This document shows, piece after piece, positions 1-12,285 of a DNA stretch of 64,000 bases. The translations under genes were made by a program, and so were the position numbers. Positions within the stretch are counted from its first letter, which is position 1, and every line of letters begins with the position of its first letter. The stretch is from Chlamydomonas reinhardtii. Lineage: Eukaryota > Chlorophyta > Chlorophyceae > Chlamydomonadales > Chlamydomonadaceae. The notes under the pieces were generated by a model, which did not search any database, was not told where the DNA came from, and worked only from the letters and a program-made list of their open reading frames with translations. The stretch is taken from positions 3,682,028 to 3,746,027 of the forward strand of contig NC_057006.1 of NCBI RefSeq assembly GCF_000002595.2. Direction: 5' to 3'.

Positions 1-86
1 CCGGGTTCGCCATTCTATCTCCATCCAGCCCCAGCTCGCTGACCTGCCCTCCCGGTGCCTTGTTCCCCACCCGCCGCCGACTGCAG

Positions 87-2236
87 GTGCACATGGCCAA
101 GCCGCAGGCCAACCGCGACGACGGCAGCGGCGCCGGCTATGGCGGGCCGGGCTTTGGCATGTACGGCCGTGGCTACGGCCCCGCCGGGTACGGCGGATAC
201 GCCCCGCGCGGCGGCTACATGCCGGGCGGCCGAGGTGGGGCCGGGGCAGTGCGGGGTAGTGGCGGGCACGCGTGCCCGCACGAAACTGCACATGCTTCCG
301 GGGTGTTGGGGGCCAAGTGGCCCTTAAAGCTGGGAAGATTGGTCCAGGCTGTTTCGGTGTTGCGGGCAGCAACCGCTTCTGTAGGATAATCTGATCGTGT
401 TGCGATTTGTGCAGGTCGCGGCCCCGGCGGCCGCGGCCCTGGTCGCGGCGGCCGCGGCTACGGCCGCGGCGGCTACCACGGCGGCGGCGGCTACCACGGC
501 GGTGGCGGCTATGCCGCGGCTGGCGGCGGCGGCTACGGGGGTGGCGGCGGCGAGTACTACGAGGAGGGCTATGAGGAAGGTTACGAGGAGGAGGAGGGCT
601 ATGACGCCGGCTACGGCTATGCCGGGTACGGCTACGGCGGCTACCCGGGCGTGCCCATGATGCAGGTGGTGGTGCCGGCGGGCGGCCAGGTGCGCGGGAG
701 CGAGGGCGGGGGTGGAGGGGCGAAAATGGGGGGTGAGTGGGTGGGTGCGGGGGAGGCAAAGAGGCCGGCAGGAGTGGGCGGGTTGGATATGGCGTAGGTT
801 GGGGCGGCGGCAGGGTCTGCTGCCGCGATGGTGGCGAGCGCCGAGCAGCTGCGGGCTCCGGGCCTCGGGGGCAGGGGTGTGGCTGTGAGGCGTTGCAGCT
901 GAGTGGGTGTGCTCCGCCTGCATCGCTTGGTCGTGCCGCCCACACAGTTCGGCTACGTCATGGGCGGCGCGGGTGCGGCCTACCATGAGGGCGGCGAGCG
1001 CGGCGCCGGCGGCCCCGTGCGCCGCACCGCCGCCGGTACCCCGCGGGAGCGCAGCGCTGAGGCCCGCGGCGGCGGTGGCGGCGAGTACGGCAGCGGCGGT
1101 GGCGGTGGCGGCTACGGTGGCGGCGGCGGTGGCGGTGGCTATGGCGGCGGTGGTTACAGTGGCGGTGGCGGTGGCGGCCGTGGCGGCGGCGGCGGTGGCG
1201 GCTACGAGGAGCGTGGATACGGTGGCGGGGAGAAGTACAGCGCCCGCGGAGGTGAGCAGGGATAGGAAGGGAACTAGGGAACGATGTCTAAGCACCCCGC
1301 CGAGCACTGAGGATCTGGCCTTGGGTCTTGTCATGGTCCCTGCGTCATCGGTATGGCCCGGCTCATTGCAGTTTTGGCTTGCGGTGCAACCAACAGGCGG
1401 TTACGAGGGTGGTGGCGGCGGCAGCGGCTACCGGGAAGGCGCGTACGGCGGCGGCGAGCGCGGCGGCTACGGTGGCGGCGGCGGCGGCGCGCCCGCCAGT
1501 CGAGGGCCGCCCGCGCCTCCGCCCCCCCGCGGTGGCGGCGGCGGAGGCGGCTATGGAGGCGGCGAGCGGGGCGCCGGCGGAGGCGGAGGATACGGTGAGC
1601 GCGGCTATGGCGGTGGCGAGCGTGGAGGATACGGCGGCGGTGGCGAGCGGGGAGGCGGCGGTGGAGGCTACGGTGGAGAGCGCGGCGGGTACGGCGGCGG
1701 CGAGCATGGCGGCTACAGCGGTGGAGGTGGCGGTCGTGGCGGCGGTGGCGGGGGAGGCTACAGCCAGCCGCCGCCGCCGCCCAGCCGGCCGGCGGCGGCG
1801 CCGCCGGCTCCCGGTGGGTCTTACATGGGCAGCAGCTCTGGTGAGCGTAAAGCCAGCGGCACTGAGCTAGGCCACTACTGTTGACCAGCGTAGCGCAAGA
1901 TATCCGTGCTGCTACGTGCAGCCCATATGAGCTGTGTTGTGAATGGGTCCGACTTCTTGCGTTTTGTGCTGCGCCACTTGCATGCGAATGTTGGCAGTCA
2001 CTGACAAGCTTGGAACCTCTCTGCTTTGTGTGTTACCGCATTCGTGTACAGGCTACGCGGCCGGCTCTGGCGGATACACGGGCGGCAGCGCCGGCGGGCG
2101 GCCGGGCGGCTACACTGGCGGATCTGGGGGCGGCGGGGGCTACACGGGAGGCAGCGGCGGCGCGCGGCCACCCGCGCCAGCGGCAGGCGGCGGTCGCGGC
2201 GGGCCGCCGCCTCTGGGGCGCTACGCACCGTATTAG
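87..2236 (+). CDS. Glycine-rich (RGG/GGY) protein, probably RNA-binding; 5' end outside window
   Basis: Exons 87-234, 415-689, 948-1251, 1397-1840 and 2052-2236 splice in phase to 451 residues ending in ...PLGRYAPY. The visible part is almost all low complexity: GGRGYGRGGYHGGGG-type RGG/GGY repeats, an acidic YEEGYEEGYEEEEGY patch, GERGGYGGGG units and short proline blocks. Such tails bind RNA and self-associate in hnRNP-like proteins. The first visible residues, VHMAKPQ, could be the last strand of an RRM upstream of the window; that is inference. The ATG at 93 could instead be the start, with a 5' UTR in front. A TGTAA follows the stop by 184 nt. The last four exons match clear GT/AG pairs. 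The 5' boundary is uncertain. Confidence 0.7.
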
Positions 2237-2419
2237 ACAAATGTTGGGATTGGGCAGGAATGGATGGGGGGGGGGGGGTTCGAGGAGCGGGGAGGCGTGT
2301 GCCGGGTGCTCCTGGATCAGCACGGAACTGGCGGAGGTGGCACTAGCGGGCATTTGTGACAAAATGTCCGTTTTCGGCAGGAAAGTTGGAGGAAACATTA
2401 CGTCTGTGTGTATCGTGAT

Positions 2420-2424
2420 TGTAA
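2420..2424 (+). terminator. Putative poly(A) signal TGTAA of the glycine-rich gene
   Basis: TGTAA is the volvocine polyadenylation signal. This copy lies 184 nt after the stop at 2236 and before the next gene. No transcript end can be seen. Confidence 0.45.
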
Positions 2425-2683
2425 CTCAGTATTCTTGGTTGCAAAAAGCCTCTTGTCAAGCACAAACTTACTTTTGAGGGCAGCCTCCCGCTTAAAGCCT
2501 CGGCCGGTGAATCCATCAGATTCACTCAACAGCATGCTAAAATAATCAATCCAGAAGCAAGGGCCGGGCTGCATCTCCGGGCGTCGCGCACATTCCATGC
2601 TCAGGAGCACCTTGGCGCGACGAAACCACCTTCACAGCGCGAGGACCGTACGCGTCCTCGCGCCGCTGTCACATATAGTGACT

Positions 2684-3676
2684 ATGGGCGGCCTGTGCGA
2701 CAGCTGCTGTCCTCGCCGCGGCAAGGCGGGTATGTACCGCGACAAGCCTGTGCCTGACTGCCCCTTCTGTGGCATCGTGGGAGGCGACACCCCCGAGCGC
2801 GTGATCTTCAGGGTGAGCGACGCGGCCCTCCTGCTGCAAGCTAGGGCGCGCGCTTGTGAGTGGCGGGTTGCCAAGGAGCGTGCGGCTCCTCTCACCTGTC
2901 CTCTCACTGGACCTGGGTGACACCACTATCTCGGCTTGAGGCCACCGCGCCGGCACCCCTGCCGCTTCCCCACTGCCGTATGCACCCTTGCCGCTGCTTG
3001 CTCCTGCAAGTTTGTGTGCAAGCCCTCCAGGGGATAGAATCGCGCTCCCTTCCTTCAATACCACACGGGCCCTCCACCCCACCCCACAGAGCGACCGGCT
3101 GATTGCCTTCCCGAGCATCCGGCCCCAGGCGGCTGTGCACCTACTGGTTGTGCCGCACTCGCACGTGCCCAACACCGATGTGCTAGGAGCTGACGACCTG
3201 GAGCTCGGTGCGTGTGGGCGTGTGTGATAGAGAGCACCCGGAGACGCTGTGCGTTGTGCTGTGGCGGGTGGGGGGTGGGGGGAAGAGGGCCGAGCGTGGG
3301 CGGGCTGGACCGCGATGCAGTGCAAGGCAGATAGCGTGATGCGCATGTTGTTGTGCTCTGCAAGGGTTGGCGGCGCCTTGGCTCTAGGCGTACTTGGCCT
3401 TCTTGTAGTGCTGCTCCCGCCGTCCTGTGCTGCTGGTCCTGCTGATAACGATTATGCTGATGCTGAATCTGTTGCTGTTGCTGTTGCAGTCGAGGAGATG
3501 GAGCGAGTGGGGCGCGACCTGCTGGCCAGGACGGCGCCGGCAGGCAGTGAGCTCAAATTCGGGTACCACGTGCCGCCCTGGCGCTCCGTCGACCACCTGC
3601 AGTGAGTTCATTCCAGTATATGTCCGGGTGCTGCCATGCGTTTGCGCGCCTGTGGGCGCGGGTGCGGGCGCGGGTC

Positions 3677-3716
<40 letters not shown>

Positions 3717-4073
3717 TTCGGGTTCGGGTTTGGGTTCGGGTTCGGGTTCGGGTTCGGGTGCGGGTGTGGGTGCGGGTGCGGGTGCGAATGTGTTGCCTTT
3801 CCCAGCTCCACACCGCGCTTGCGTCCCACCACGCCGCCACCCCACCAACGCACTGTCCAACCTGCCCCTCCCCGCAACCCCAACGCATCTCGCCGCAGCC
3901 TGCACTGCATGGCGCTGCCGCACTCGCCGCCCTGGACCGCCGTCAAGTACATGCTGCCAGGCGTGTGGCTGAGCAGTGCCGACCTGGTGGTGCGCCTGCG
4001 GCGGCGGCGGCGGCAGCGGCAGCGGCCGGGACTGCTGCAGCAGGAGGGCGGCGCCGGCGGCGCGGCTGCCTGA
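2684..4073 (+). CDS. HIT-domain nucleotide hydrolase, HINT3-like
   Basis: Exons 2684-2812, 3090-3207, 3490-3601 and 3899-4073 give 177 residues. Features in order: an N-terminal Cys-rich stretch; CPFC (26-29), the start of the HIT fold; SDRLIAFPSIRPQAAVHLLV (44-63); HVPPWRSVDHLHLHC containing the histidine triad H118-x-H120-x-H122; then a Trp-containing tail and a basic, Gln-rich C-terminus. The pattern (CxFC, H-P-P-W/F, S-x-x-HLHLHC) is that of the HINT3 branch, which hydrolyses adenosine phosphoramidates and aminoacyl-adenylates. The codon for the middle triad histidine is split by intron 3 (CA|C), which fixes that splice site. Intron 3 contains a hexamer repeat array. The start is the first ATG in frame before CPFC. 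Confidence 0.85.
3652..3788 (+). repeat. Compound hexanucleotide microsatellite in intron 3 of the HIT gene
   Basis: Runs of GCGGGC units pass into GGTTCG units and then GGTGCG/GGTGTG units without a break. The array lies wholly within the third intron of the HIT gene. In most frames it reads as Arg/Gly, Pro/Asn or Ala/Gly repeats, which explains several long spurious ORFs on both strands. Confidence 0.9.
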
Positions 4074-5035
4074 TGCGAGGACAGTTGTGGGGCCGATGGA
4101 TTGCGTCTTGGCCAGATGGAGGAACTCGGAACGGCTTAGAGTCTGGTAGAATGGCGGGATGCAGGGTTGCTGCGATTCATGGTTTGGGAATCGTGGGGCT
4201 ACTGCGGCACGGCCGGCACCGGCGGTGAAGCGGCTGGAGTGCGTGCGACCGTGAACCGCTTGCGGGTGGCGGTGGAAGGGGATCGACAGGTGAAAAGCAT
4301 GTCGTTGGTGCAGGCGAGATGCATGGTGCCGTAACTGGTCGGAAACAGAAGCTTGGATGCAGGAGAATGCTGTGAACAAGTGTTCCCAGGTCACGGGAAA
4401 AGGGGCTGAGCCCCTCCACTCTCTGAAGCCGAACAACCTCATCGCCCGGCTATCCTCCCAAAAACCTTCTCTGGTGGAAGCTGTAGTACATCGGAAATTA
4501 TAGTACTGGACCAGTGTGTGTACGGTGCATGTCAAACCTAGCTCTGCGTGTACTTCCATCGTCGCTTCTTTCTGACCCCTAACGGCCTCACCCAAGATGT
4601 TGGAACGTGCCGGCAGCAACATTACACATTATTCACAAACCGTGCCGTATGCCAGACCATCGACTGCCACTCTGCCAGCCTGGTGTCCCTGCTATCCGGG
4701 ACCCGCCCCTGTCGGCATTATGTCCACGCTCCCCCGATCAACTATGCTCCTCACCCCGCCCTTCACCCCTTCGTCCACCGGGCCCCCCGCGAGCTGCTGC
4801 ATGCTGCCAACCCAGCAAACGCAGCAGGTTCCACGGGTCCAGTCTTACTTCATCCACCAAAGCCATTGTGCCATACGAGTGCAAGCATGCCTAAACATGG
4901 CACCAAAGTTCGCACCCTACCCGGCGCCAGCCGGTCCGCCATGTCCAATACCCAGCAGTGCCACCCGGTCTAGCTGATCCTCCTGATCCTCCATCCCGTC
5001 ATTCCATACATCACAACACACACCCAGCATCGTAG
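4074..5035. other. Convergent intergenic region
   Basis: Contains the 3' UTRs of the HIT gene (+) and the oxygenase (-). A TTACA at 4622-4626 (TGTAA on the minus strand) is 410 nt past the oxygenase stop and is its likely poly(A) signal. No further coding or repeat structure was recognised. Confidence 0.5.
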
Positions 5036-8000
5036 CTATCCCAGCAGCGCCTGCAGCTCCGCCAGCTCCTCCGCCTCCGCCTTGTACAGCGCCAGCCGCT
5101 GCATGTTCATGCCGCGGTGCTTGGTCATCACCACCACGGCCGCGGCGTCGTCGTCCGTGCCGACAACAGCAACGGTCTGGATCGCGTGGGCTCGCCCGTA
5201 TCGCCCGTCGCCTTTAACGACGTCATGCGCCCACCGCAGCGCGTTCGCCACGCTATGAAAGCCCGAGAACTCCCTCGCCGTGTCGGGGCTGCCGAGGAAG
5301 TTTGTCACCTGTTCATAGTCAGGGGGCGGGGCGTGCGTGTGTGGACGCACGCGGCGCAGGGGGCAGTCGCCACGTAGATACGTATGTACGTCAGTCAGTG
5401 ACCACCAGCAGTAGGTGGCAGCGTGCGCGGTGCTGGCTGCGACCGCAAAGGCGGCCCCTGTATGGCCACCACCCATGGGCTGAGGGCCCAGCCTCCTTAC
5501 TTCCATGAAGCACACACGCCGTGCTGCCTGCGCAGCCAAACTCATACGTACACCCCTACCCATCAGCCCTTGCCGCGACTTGCTGCATGGCGGCCTATCT
5601 ACTCACCCTGGCATCGTTGCTGGTTGCTCCAGGCATTGACAAGTCATCCTCGGGGGGCCCGGGCAGCACCCGCGGCTCCAGGTACTGCGCACGGGCCACG
5701 GCCAGCTGCAACGCCGCCGGCTCCCGCAGCTGCTGCTGAGTGGACAGCGCCTGTCGCACCGCCTCCTCCTTCAACAGCGCCTGCAGCAGTGCCTGGCAGT
5801 CGCCGCGGCGCAGCACTGCCGCAGTGAAGGCGCCCGCCATGCCCCGGCAAGGCGCCGCGCCTCCTGCTGCTCCTCCTGTCGCTGCCGCTGCCGCCGCCGC
5901 GGCGGCGCTCCCGCCGCCGGCGGTGCCCTCTGCTGCTGTTGCGAACACGAGCCCCGCCAGGAAGCACACGTCTGCCGGCTGCAGCTGCGCGATGCATCCG
6001 CCGCCGCCGCTTGGCACAGCAGCAGCAGCGGCGGTGCCACTGCCGGCGGCCCCAGCCGCCACCACCTCAGTGCCGCCGAAGACCGCAGTGTTGAAGGCCT
6101 GCACCATCCTCTCACGCAACGCCTTCGGCAGGGCTTCCTGCACCAACAGCTGGTAGCAGCCCTGCAGCTGCTGCGGTGCCTGCCGCGCGACCAGCTCCAC
6201 CACAGCATCATCGAAGGCGGTTGACGCGAGAGTGGCGGCGGCGGATGCAATGACCGCCGGCAGGCCCTTATGCATCAGGTCCGCAAAGCGTTTGGCTTCG
6301 GCGGGAGGCACAGCAGCAGCTGCCATGCTCTGCACCACCTGCACGCACGCATGCTGCTGCCAAGGCTTCCCCAGCAGCTCCGCCGGCGCCGGCGAGCTGA
6401 GGAGCGCCAGTGCCTGCAGCGCCAACTCCCCGGTCGGCCACTGCTCTCCCGCCCGCTTTGACAGCATATCCTCCCCAGTCTGCCAAACCTCTACATTGGA
6501 GTAATATGTATACTCCTCCTCTTCCTCGCCCTCCGCCTCCTGCTTTGGCGCCGCCGCCGCCTTTACGGCGCAGTCCAGCACCGCCTGCAGCGCCAGCTCC
6601 GCGTCCGCCTGCTTGCGGCTGTCATCCACCTGGTGCGGCTGCCGCTCCTCCAGCTGCTGCAGGTATTGCTGCAGGTGTGCCCCGCCGGTGCAGCTCCACT
6701 GTGTCGACGGCGCATCGCTGCTGCTGCCCGCACCTGCTGCGGCGGTGGTGTGGGCAGCAGCAGGCGGCGCAGCGGCCGCTGTGGCGCCTGCGGCAGCGGC
6801 GGCAACATCGCCCCCTCCACCTCCACCATCACCGCCGCTCCCGCGAAGTTGGGACAGGCACTGCTTTGCCACAGCCACCGCGCTTGCAATGCTGCCCGGC
6901 ACAACGGCAAGCTGCGCCCGGCGCGAGCGCGGCCACGCCACCACCAGGGCGCGGTGGTACCAGTACGTGAGGCGTGGGCCCTCGTTCCCCGTGTAGGGCG
7001 TAAACTTCCGGTTGTCCGGCTTCAGGTCATTCGGGAAGATCTTATCGCCAGCTAGCAGGCTGTCCTCGAGCCGACGGCCAAAGCCCATTGCGTCATCGTA
7101 ATCCGGTAACTCGCCGAACAGAGGAGAAACACAGGCCTTCACGTCTATGCAGTTCCAGTCCACGCTCTCCATCTGCTCCTCATCATCAGAGCCGTCGTAC
7201 GAGTAGAACATGTTGCCTTTGCCATCGACCTGCAGCGGCGCATTGATATACATGTGATGCTAGCTTACGCGCATGTGCATACATGCATGTGCCATGTGCA
7301 CGTACGTGTGGTGTAAATCTCTCTCGCTTGCTTGCCCCCCAATGCACATCACAAGCCATGCATCCAGCTGCGAGCTACCAAGCATGCGGCCCTGCCTGTC
7401 TGTTAGTCATTTGCCCGCGCAAAAGCACACGTGCCGTACATATGGATGGGGCGCTACCTATCTAGCAAAGGTAGACATGCATGACATTGTCATGATGACA
7501 CACGCACGATCAATGCACGCAACGCATGCACGCGCGCACCTGCTTGCCAAACAGTACCAGATGCACATCCAGCAGCGGGCATTGTAGCAGCGCCTGCACC
7601 TTGGCACCATCATCTCCCTTGAGCGTGCCGAAGCCCAGGTTTGCCTCCGTATACTTGTGCGCCAGAGGCAGCGCTACCATCGGCTGCGCCACGGGGCCCG
7701 CAGCCTCCCACGCGCGCACCGCCTCCGTCACTGCTGTGAGGGAGGCCACGCTCACTGCCGGGCACGCCACTTGCGCCTTTTCAGCAGTGGCTGCTACACC
7801 CGCAGCCCCGGTAGCGCCGCCGCTAGCAGCAGCAGGTTTCGCGGCGGCCGCCTTCTGCTCCACACGCACCAAGTTGTACGCCAGAACCACACGCAGCCCA
7901 GACTCGACTTCGTACAGCTCGTGCTCACAGTCGGCGTAGAACGCGGCGTACTTAAGGGCCCGCTGCGCCTGCCCAATGCCCAGCCAGCCCATCCCCGTCT

Positions 8001-10702
8001 GAGAGGCGCCGTTGGCCGTGTCCCATTCCACCTCGAATTCCAGGTGGCGGATTGCCAGCGTCCCGCCGGTGTGGCCGCCCTCCACCGGTAGCTGCACCAG
8101 CAGGGTGCCGAACATGCCCGGCTCCTTCTCCGTGTCACGGTGGGCCCGGAAATGCCCGCCACGCTCGTACACCAGCAGCTTGTAAAGCCGCGCCTCCACA
8201 GTCGCACCGCCGCCAGACAGGCCCAGCTTGGCCGCGACGTCTGCAGCACGTGAAAACAGAAATAGCTAGGATGAAATGGTAACGCGATCCGCCGTAGGGC
8301 CTGGCGTGGATTATCGGGACAAGGTGGGTCAGGGTGCGGGGGGGGCGCGGGCAAAGGAACGCTCCCTCACTCTGCCACCTCGCCATGCAAGTGCGTGATG
8401 AGGGTGGCCGCCGAGCGTGTGCGTGGTCTCACCCAAGTAGCCGCCAAGCGGGTCCCACTCGCGCACGGCCCGAGGTCCTGGTCGTGTCCCCCGCCCAATA
8501 CCATTCCTGTAGCATCTAATACCACATATTAGGTCACTATATTAGCCCCCGGGCACTGAAGCAAGCCGGGGCCGACCTCGACCATCCAAATGTCGCGTTC
8601 GCCAGGATACGTCATAACAGGCCAGACAGTAGCATATTTACACCTATGCATATAGTTGTGTTGACGGCAATCAATCACGCCCAAAAACAACGTATATTCA
8701 GGATGTTGGCTTCGGTCAACTTTCGAGTTTCGAAGAGCACGTTTTTACCTGCTGTCAAGCGCTCTTTCCTCAATAGAATGCAAGTAACTTATGCATTAAG
8801 CGGCGGAGTCTGTATCCCGCGCTGCATTTTGCTCGGCGACGTCTCCGGGTTTGCGGCGTGCCCCCTGGGGTCGTATCTTGTTTTCGGGGTGATGTCTAAA
8901 AACGGCCAGCTGGCCGCCGTCTTTTATCTGGGCACATGGCGGTTTGGGGGCTTCTCCATAGGATTTCGGACGAAACCCGCCCCAAACCCGGGACAACAAA
9001 GTCTCGGCCCAGACATTATTAGCAGAAAACAGCCAAAATTGCTGATTGATGTCTGGAGACTTCAAGATAGGAGCCCTGCCTGGACGGCACGGGTGAGAAA
9101 GTCCCCTGGGCGATTGTCCTTTCAGCATCAGTAAGCCATAGGTCCGTAGACGTGGCGGCATCCTTGAAGGACAATCGCCCATGGGGTCTTGATGCCGTCG
9201 AGTGGGCGCCTCCCTGGAGACACGCTTTTTCCACAGGCAGATAGGCCCAGCCGCATCAGCGACTGCTGGGATGCACCCTGCTGAAATGACGCGTGCGTGG
9301 ATGCAGTTCCAGATCCCCGTAAGCTGTTGTGCTTCAATCCAGCCGAGTCCCATGCACATGTGCTACAGAGCAGCACTCGCTTATTACGGGCATGATGGGG
9401 CTGAGGGGCAGCCATGCGAAGCGGAGGCAGCAAAAGACAAGCAACCCACGTACAGCTCAGGGTGGCAGAGGGTTGAAAACAAAGTGCCAGACCCATTCCC
9501 CGAAATCCCCCGTGACCCCCCTTGCGGGGACGACCGCCCCCCCCCTTCACGGACAAACCCTTGTTGTTCAGGGGTTAAAACCCCTCCACTTCATACCAAA
9601 GTGGTGTCAATCGACTCCTCTTGACGAGCACTATCACTCCGTGCCATCAGCGGTCCTGTTCTGAGACTTCGGTCACAGGCAGGAATGAATCTATGGAAAT
9701 CCCCTCGACCCAGCCCACCCCGAGCTCAACTCTCTGCCGCGTGACAAATGGACAATGTGCATCGGCAGCCTTGTGAGACGTGAACTCATGCGCACCAGCG
9801 CTTCAGAGCCCAGCTGTGTCAGTGCGCATGTGTTGAAGTGGTGACATGTCCCGACATGTCCACGCGCAACATAGCCCTCCCACGCTTTGTTTGTGCTTGT
9901 TACGTCATAAAGTGCATGTATGAGCCTCGTACTGCTGTGTTTGACCCCTAGTTCTGCTTGTGGGGCGCTTCCCGAAATCCGCCAGGATGGGCTCCCGAAA
10001 CCCGACGGAGGATGGATCCCCCTTTTACCCGAGACGAGGACCGCACCCCCAACTTTGGCGGCCCAAAACTTCCTCACCAGCCCCCCCCCTAAAAAGGTAA
10101 AATTGCCTCATGCTCTCCTAAGGCTCCGTAATTTGTGCATGGGGTAAGAACCTGAGCTTCCCCCCTGTACAGCTAATCACTTACCGATGGTGAGACGGCT
10201 GAGAGTCTCATCCCAGTCCTTTGAGAAGCGCACACGGTGCGCTTCAAGTTGAATAGCATTGCGCACAGCCGGGTCTATCACCGTTTTGGATCCCTTGCCG
10301 TAGGGCGCGGGCTGGCCCGCGAAGACCAGGTCTCTGGCTTGTCTAGCACCGATGGGGAGTGCCAGGTTTCCCACGCCTCGCACTCGCATCTCAGGCAGTG
10401 GCCCATCGACAGTGCCGGTCACCTGCGACGGATTGCAAGACGTTCATCCGGCATCAGCAACGTGAATGCGGTAGGGAGAACGCGAGCTCATTTGCAGCGT
10501 TTCGCACGCAGGTTGATGTCAAACTCACTGCGAACGTGCCACGCGAAGTGACACCGTCCAACGCATTCTTCAGCTGTTCCTTCCACCCAACTACGACGTT
10601 ATGCCTGACCGCTGCAGCGCGAGCTTTTGTGCGGGAGCAGTTTCTAGCGCAGAAGTTCACCCGCCGCTTCGCGAAGACCGCTGCTTTTGAGATTGTATGC
10701 AT
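5036..10702 (-). CDS. 2-oxoglutarate/Fe(II) oxygenase (prolyl-4-hydroxylase-like fold) with long C-terminal region
   Basis: Exons read from the minus strand: 10702-10529, 10422-10185, 8240-7540, 7229-5607 and 5308-5036; 1002 residues. The catalytic domain spans about 75-275: YKLLVYERGGHF then H171-x-D173, GMFGTLLVQLP, HTGGTLAIRH, distal H244 (CEHEL) and R254, which binds 2-oxoglutarate. These are the full facial triad and the co-substrate arginine. A conserved-looking block NEGPRLTYWYHRALVVAWPR follows in exon 4; similar blocks accompany this oxygenase family in plants. The rest (about 470-1002), rich in Ala and Gln, has no domain I recognise. Exon 1 is basic and Ser/Arg/Ala-rich, as in an organelle transit peptide, but its ATG is only the best in-frame choice. 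Substrate unknown. Confidence 0.8.
8241..10184 (-). other. 1.9-kb intron of the oxygenase gene
   Basis: This intron is several times longer than its neighbours (about 100-300 nt). Phase and homology join TLSRLTI directly to DVAAKLGL across it, so no exon is missing. It is less GC-rich than the exons, contains poly-C/poly-G runs and an inverted repeat (9103-9186), and holds open frames with no recognisable domain. An old insertion is likely, but its ends were not found. Confidence 0.55.
9103..9186. repeat. Inverted repeat (about 20-bp arms)
   Basis: The arm at 9103-9122 (CCCCTGGGCGATTGTCCTTT) is complementary, with one added base, to 9166-9186. About 43 nt separate the arms, so RNA from either strand could fold into a hairpin. 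It lies inside the long oxygenase intron and may be a relic of a small transposon. Confidence 0.6.
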
Positions 10703-12285
10703 GCTGCCAGGACGAAAGCTTGCGAGCAATTACTACGAACTCCTGAGCCACGGCGGGAGAGCGCCCAGCCGCATAACACCATCTGGTCGATCGCGTGCGA
10801 TCCCGCTGGCGGATTGCGTGGCCCGCATCCCGTTCAATCGGCTGGATGAGGGCCCGCTCCGCCAGGCCGCGTCGCAGGCGGTCTCTCGGCTGCTGACAAC
10901 GCCGCGCCGCGCATGCGCAATGGCGCACTGCGCAGTCCAAAACAGCAGGCCCATTCTGTCACTGGGACCACACGGTATGGTACATTGGTGGCGTTCATGC
11001 CCAAGGTATCGCACAGCAGGGCGGGGAGTTGCGGGCTACATGTAACCTCTATCAGCTACATACGTTCCGTCCATAAATCTGACATACAGCATCAGCCACT
11101 TACAGGCCCCAGCTTCAGCATGGCGTAACCCATGCCCTAGTCATGGATTACACGCAACAGCCTCATCCGCTCAACCCTCTTGCCATTCGTACCTCCCTGC
11201 TGCTGCACGAGCCCGGCCTTTGGTCTACCTCAGTCCACCCACGTCCAACCGCCCCTGGTTGTAAGGCCCGGCGGCACTTGTTATGTGGTTACAAGGCCGC
11301 CCTTAAAACGCCTTCAAAACATTTACATATGCAATCCAGTCATAATGGGGCGTGCGTAAGCTACCGCGATGAGTGCACCTGCCTACCTCAACCGCCGGGT
11401 CTGGGCCGTCTAGAGCCCAATCTATCTACACGATGAGGTGGGGCTCCACGTGCTCACATGCCAACCGACTTTCAACGGGACCTGCCACACAGTCCAGACA
11501 GCGCGATAGTTGCCACCTTGCCTAGGAGTTGTCGTGTAATACTGTGCCTGGTAGCAGAGCTTTACGGAACGGTCATGGGCTCATGGCGCATGTCAACGTC
11601 ACCTGTCCAGCAGCAACACAAGATAACAACAATCCCTTTCACATAACTGAAATTTATGAACTGCAGCTTATAGTCGACGCAATCCCCCAGCCACCACCGC
11701 CACAGGTTCTGACTGCACACCATCACAACCACCGTGCGTGCCGCGCAAGTGTAGGGCTCCATGGCATGACAGCACCGCATGCGCTTTCGAAGTCTCAATT
11801 GTTGTAACACGCTGGAAAAGGCGGCCATGAATACACTTCAAACATTTTCACAATCTACTGGCGGTGGCCAACGAACCATGACTCCTGCGAGTAAAAAATA
11901 CAGCAATAATGTACTCTTCGTGGCTGGCGACGCCTGCTGGCCGTACAAGAAGGTTGAGCAGCATGAGTGCACGGCAAGCACGCACACACCGCGCACGTCC
12001 TCGCGCACACCCCGAACGTTTGCATCCACTCACACCTGGCAACTCGCACGGTGGCGTGTTGGCTGCGCCCCTCGCTTACTGCGCCAAACCATGGGGCAGG
12101 CAGCGCACTCGCAGCGCCAGCGGCACATGGGCCGGGAATGGAGGTCCGCGCCATCAGGTTAGCTGCTGACATGGTCCGATCAACAAGAAAAAGCTACCCC
12201 ATCCATGCCACCCCCACGGCCCCACCACCAGCCCACCAGTCCACCACCCCCACCCCCAGCCCCACCAATAGCTGCCTTCGCGCCC
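10703..12285. other. Intergenic region without recognised genes
   Basis: It holds the 5' flank of the oxygenase and the 3' flank of the ABCG gene, both on the minus strand. Short ORFs on both strands have no domain and unconvincing composition. No repeat ends or RNA gene were seen. Confidence 0.5.

Noticed and set aside
324-1334. 336-codon minus-strand Ala/Thr-rich frame
   Set aside because: Antisense shadow of the glycine-rich repeats.
907-1884. 325-codon Ala/Val-rich frame overlapping the glycine-rich gene
   Set aside because: It is the shifted frame of GGC/GGT repeats; the GGY/RGG frame with consistent splice phases is the real one.
3384-4622. 412-codon minus-strand open frame antisense to the HIT gene
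   Set aside because: It runs through the hexamer microsatellite (producing Pro/Glu/Lys and Pro/Ala repeats) and opposes a well-supported gene. Composition, not coding, keeps it open.
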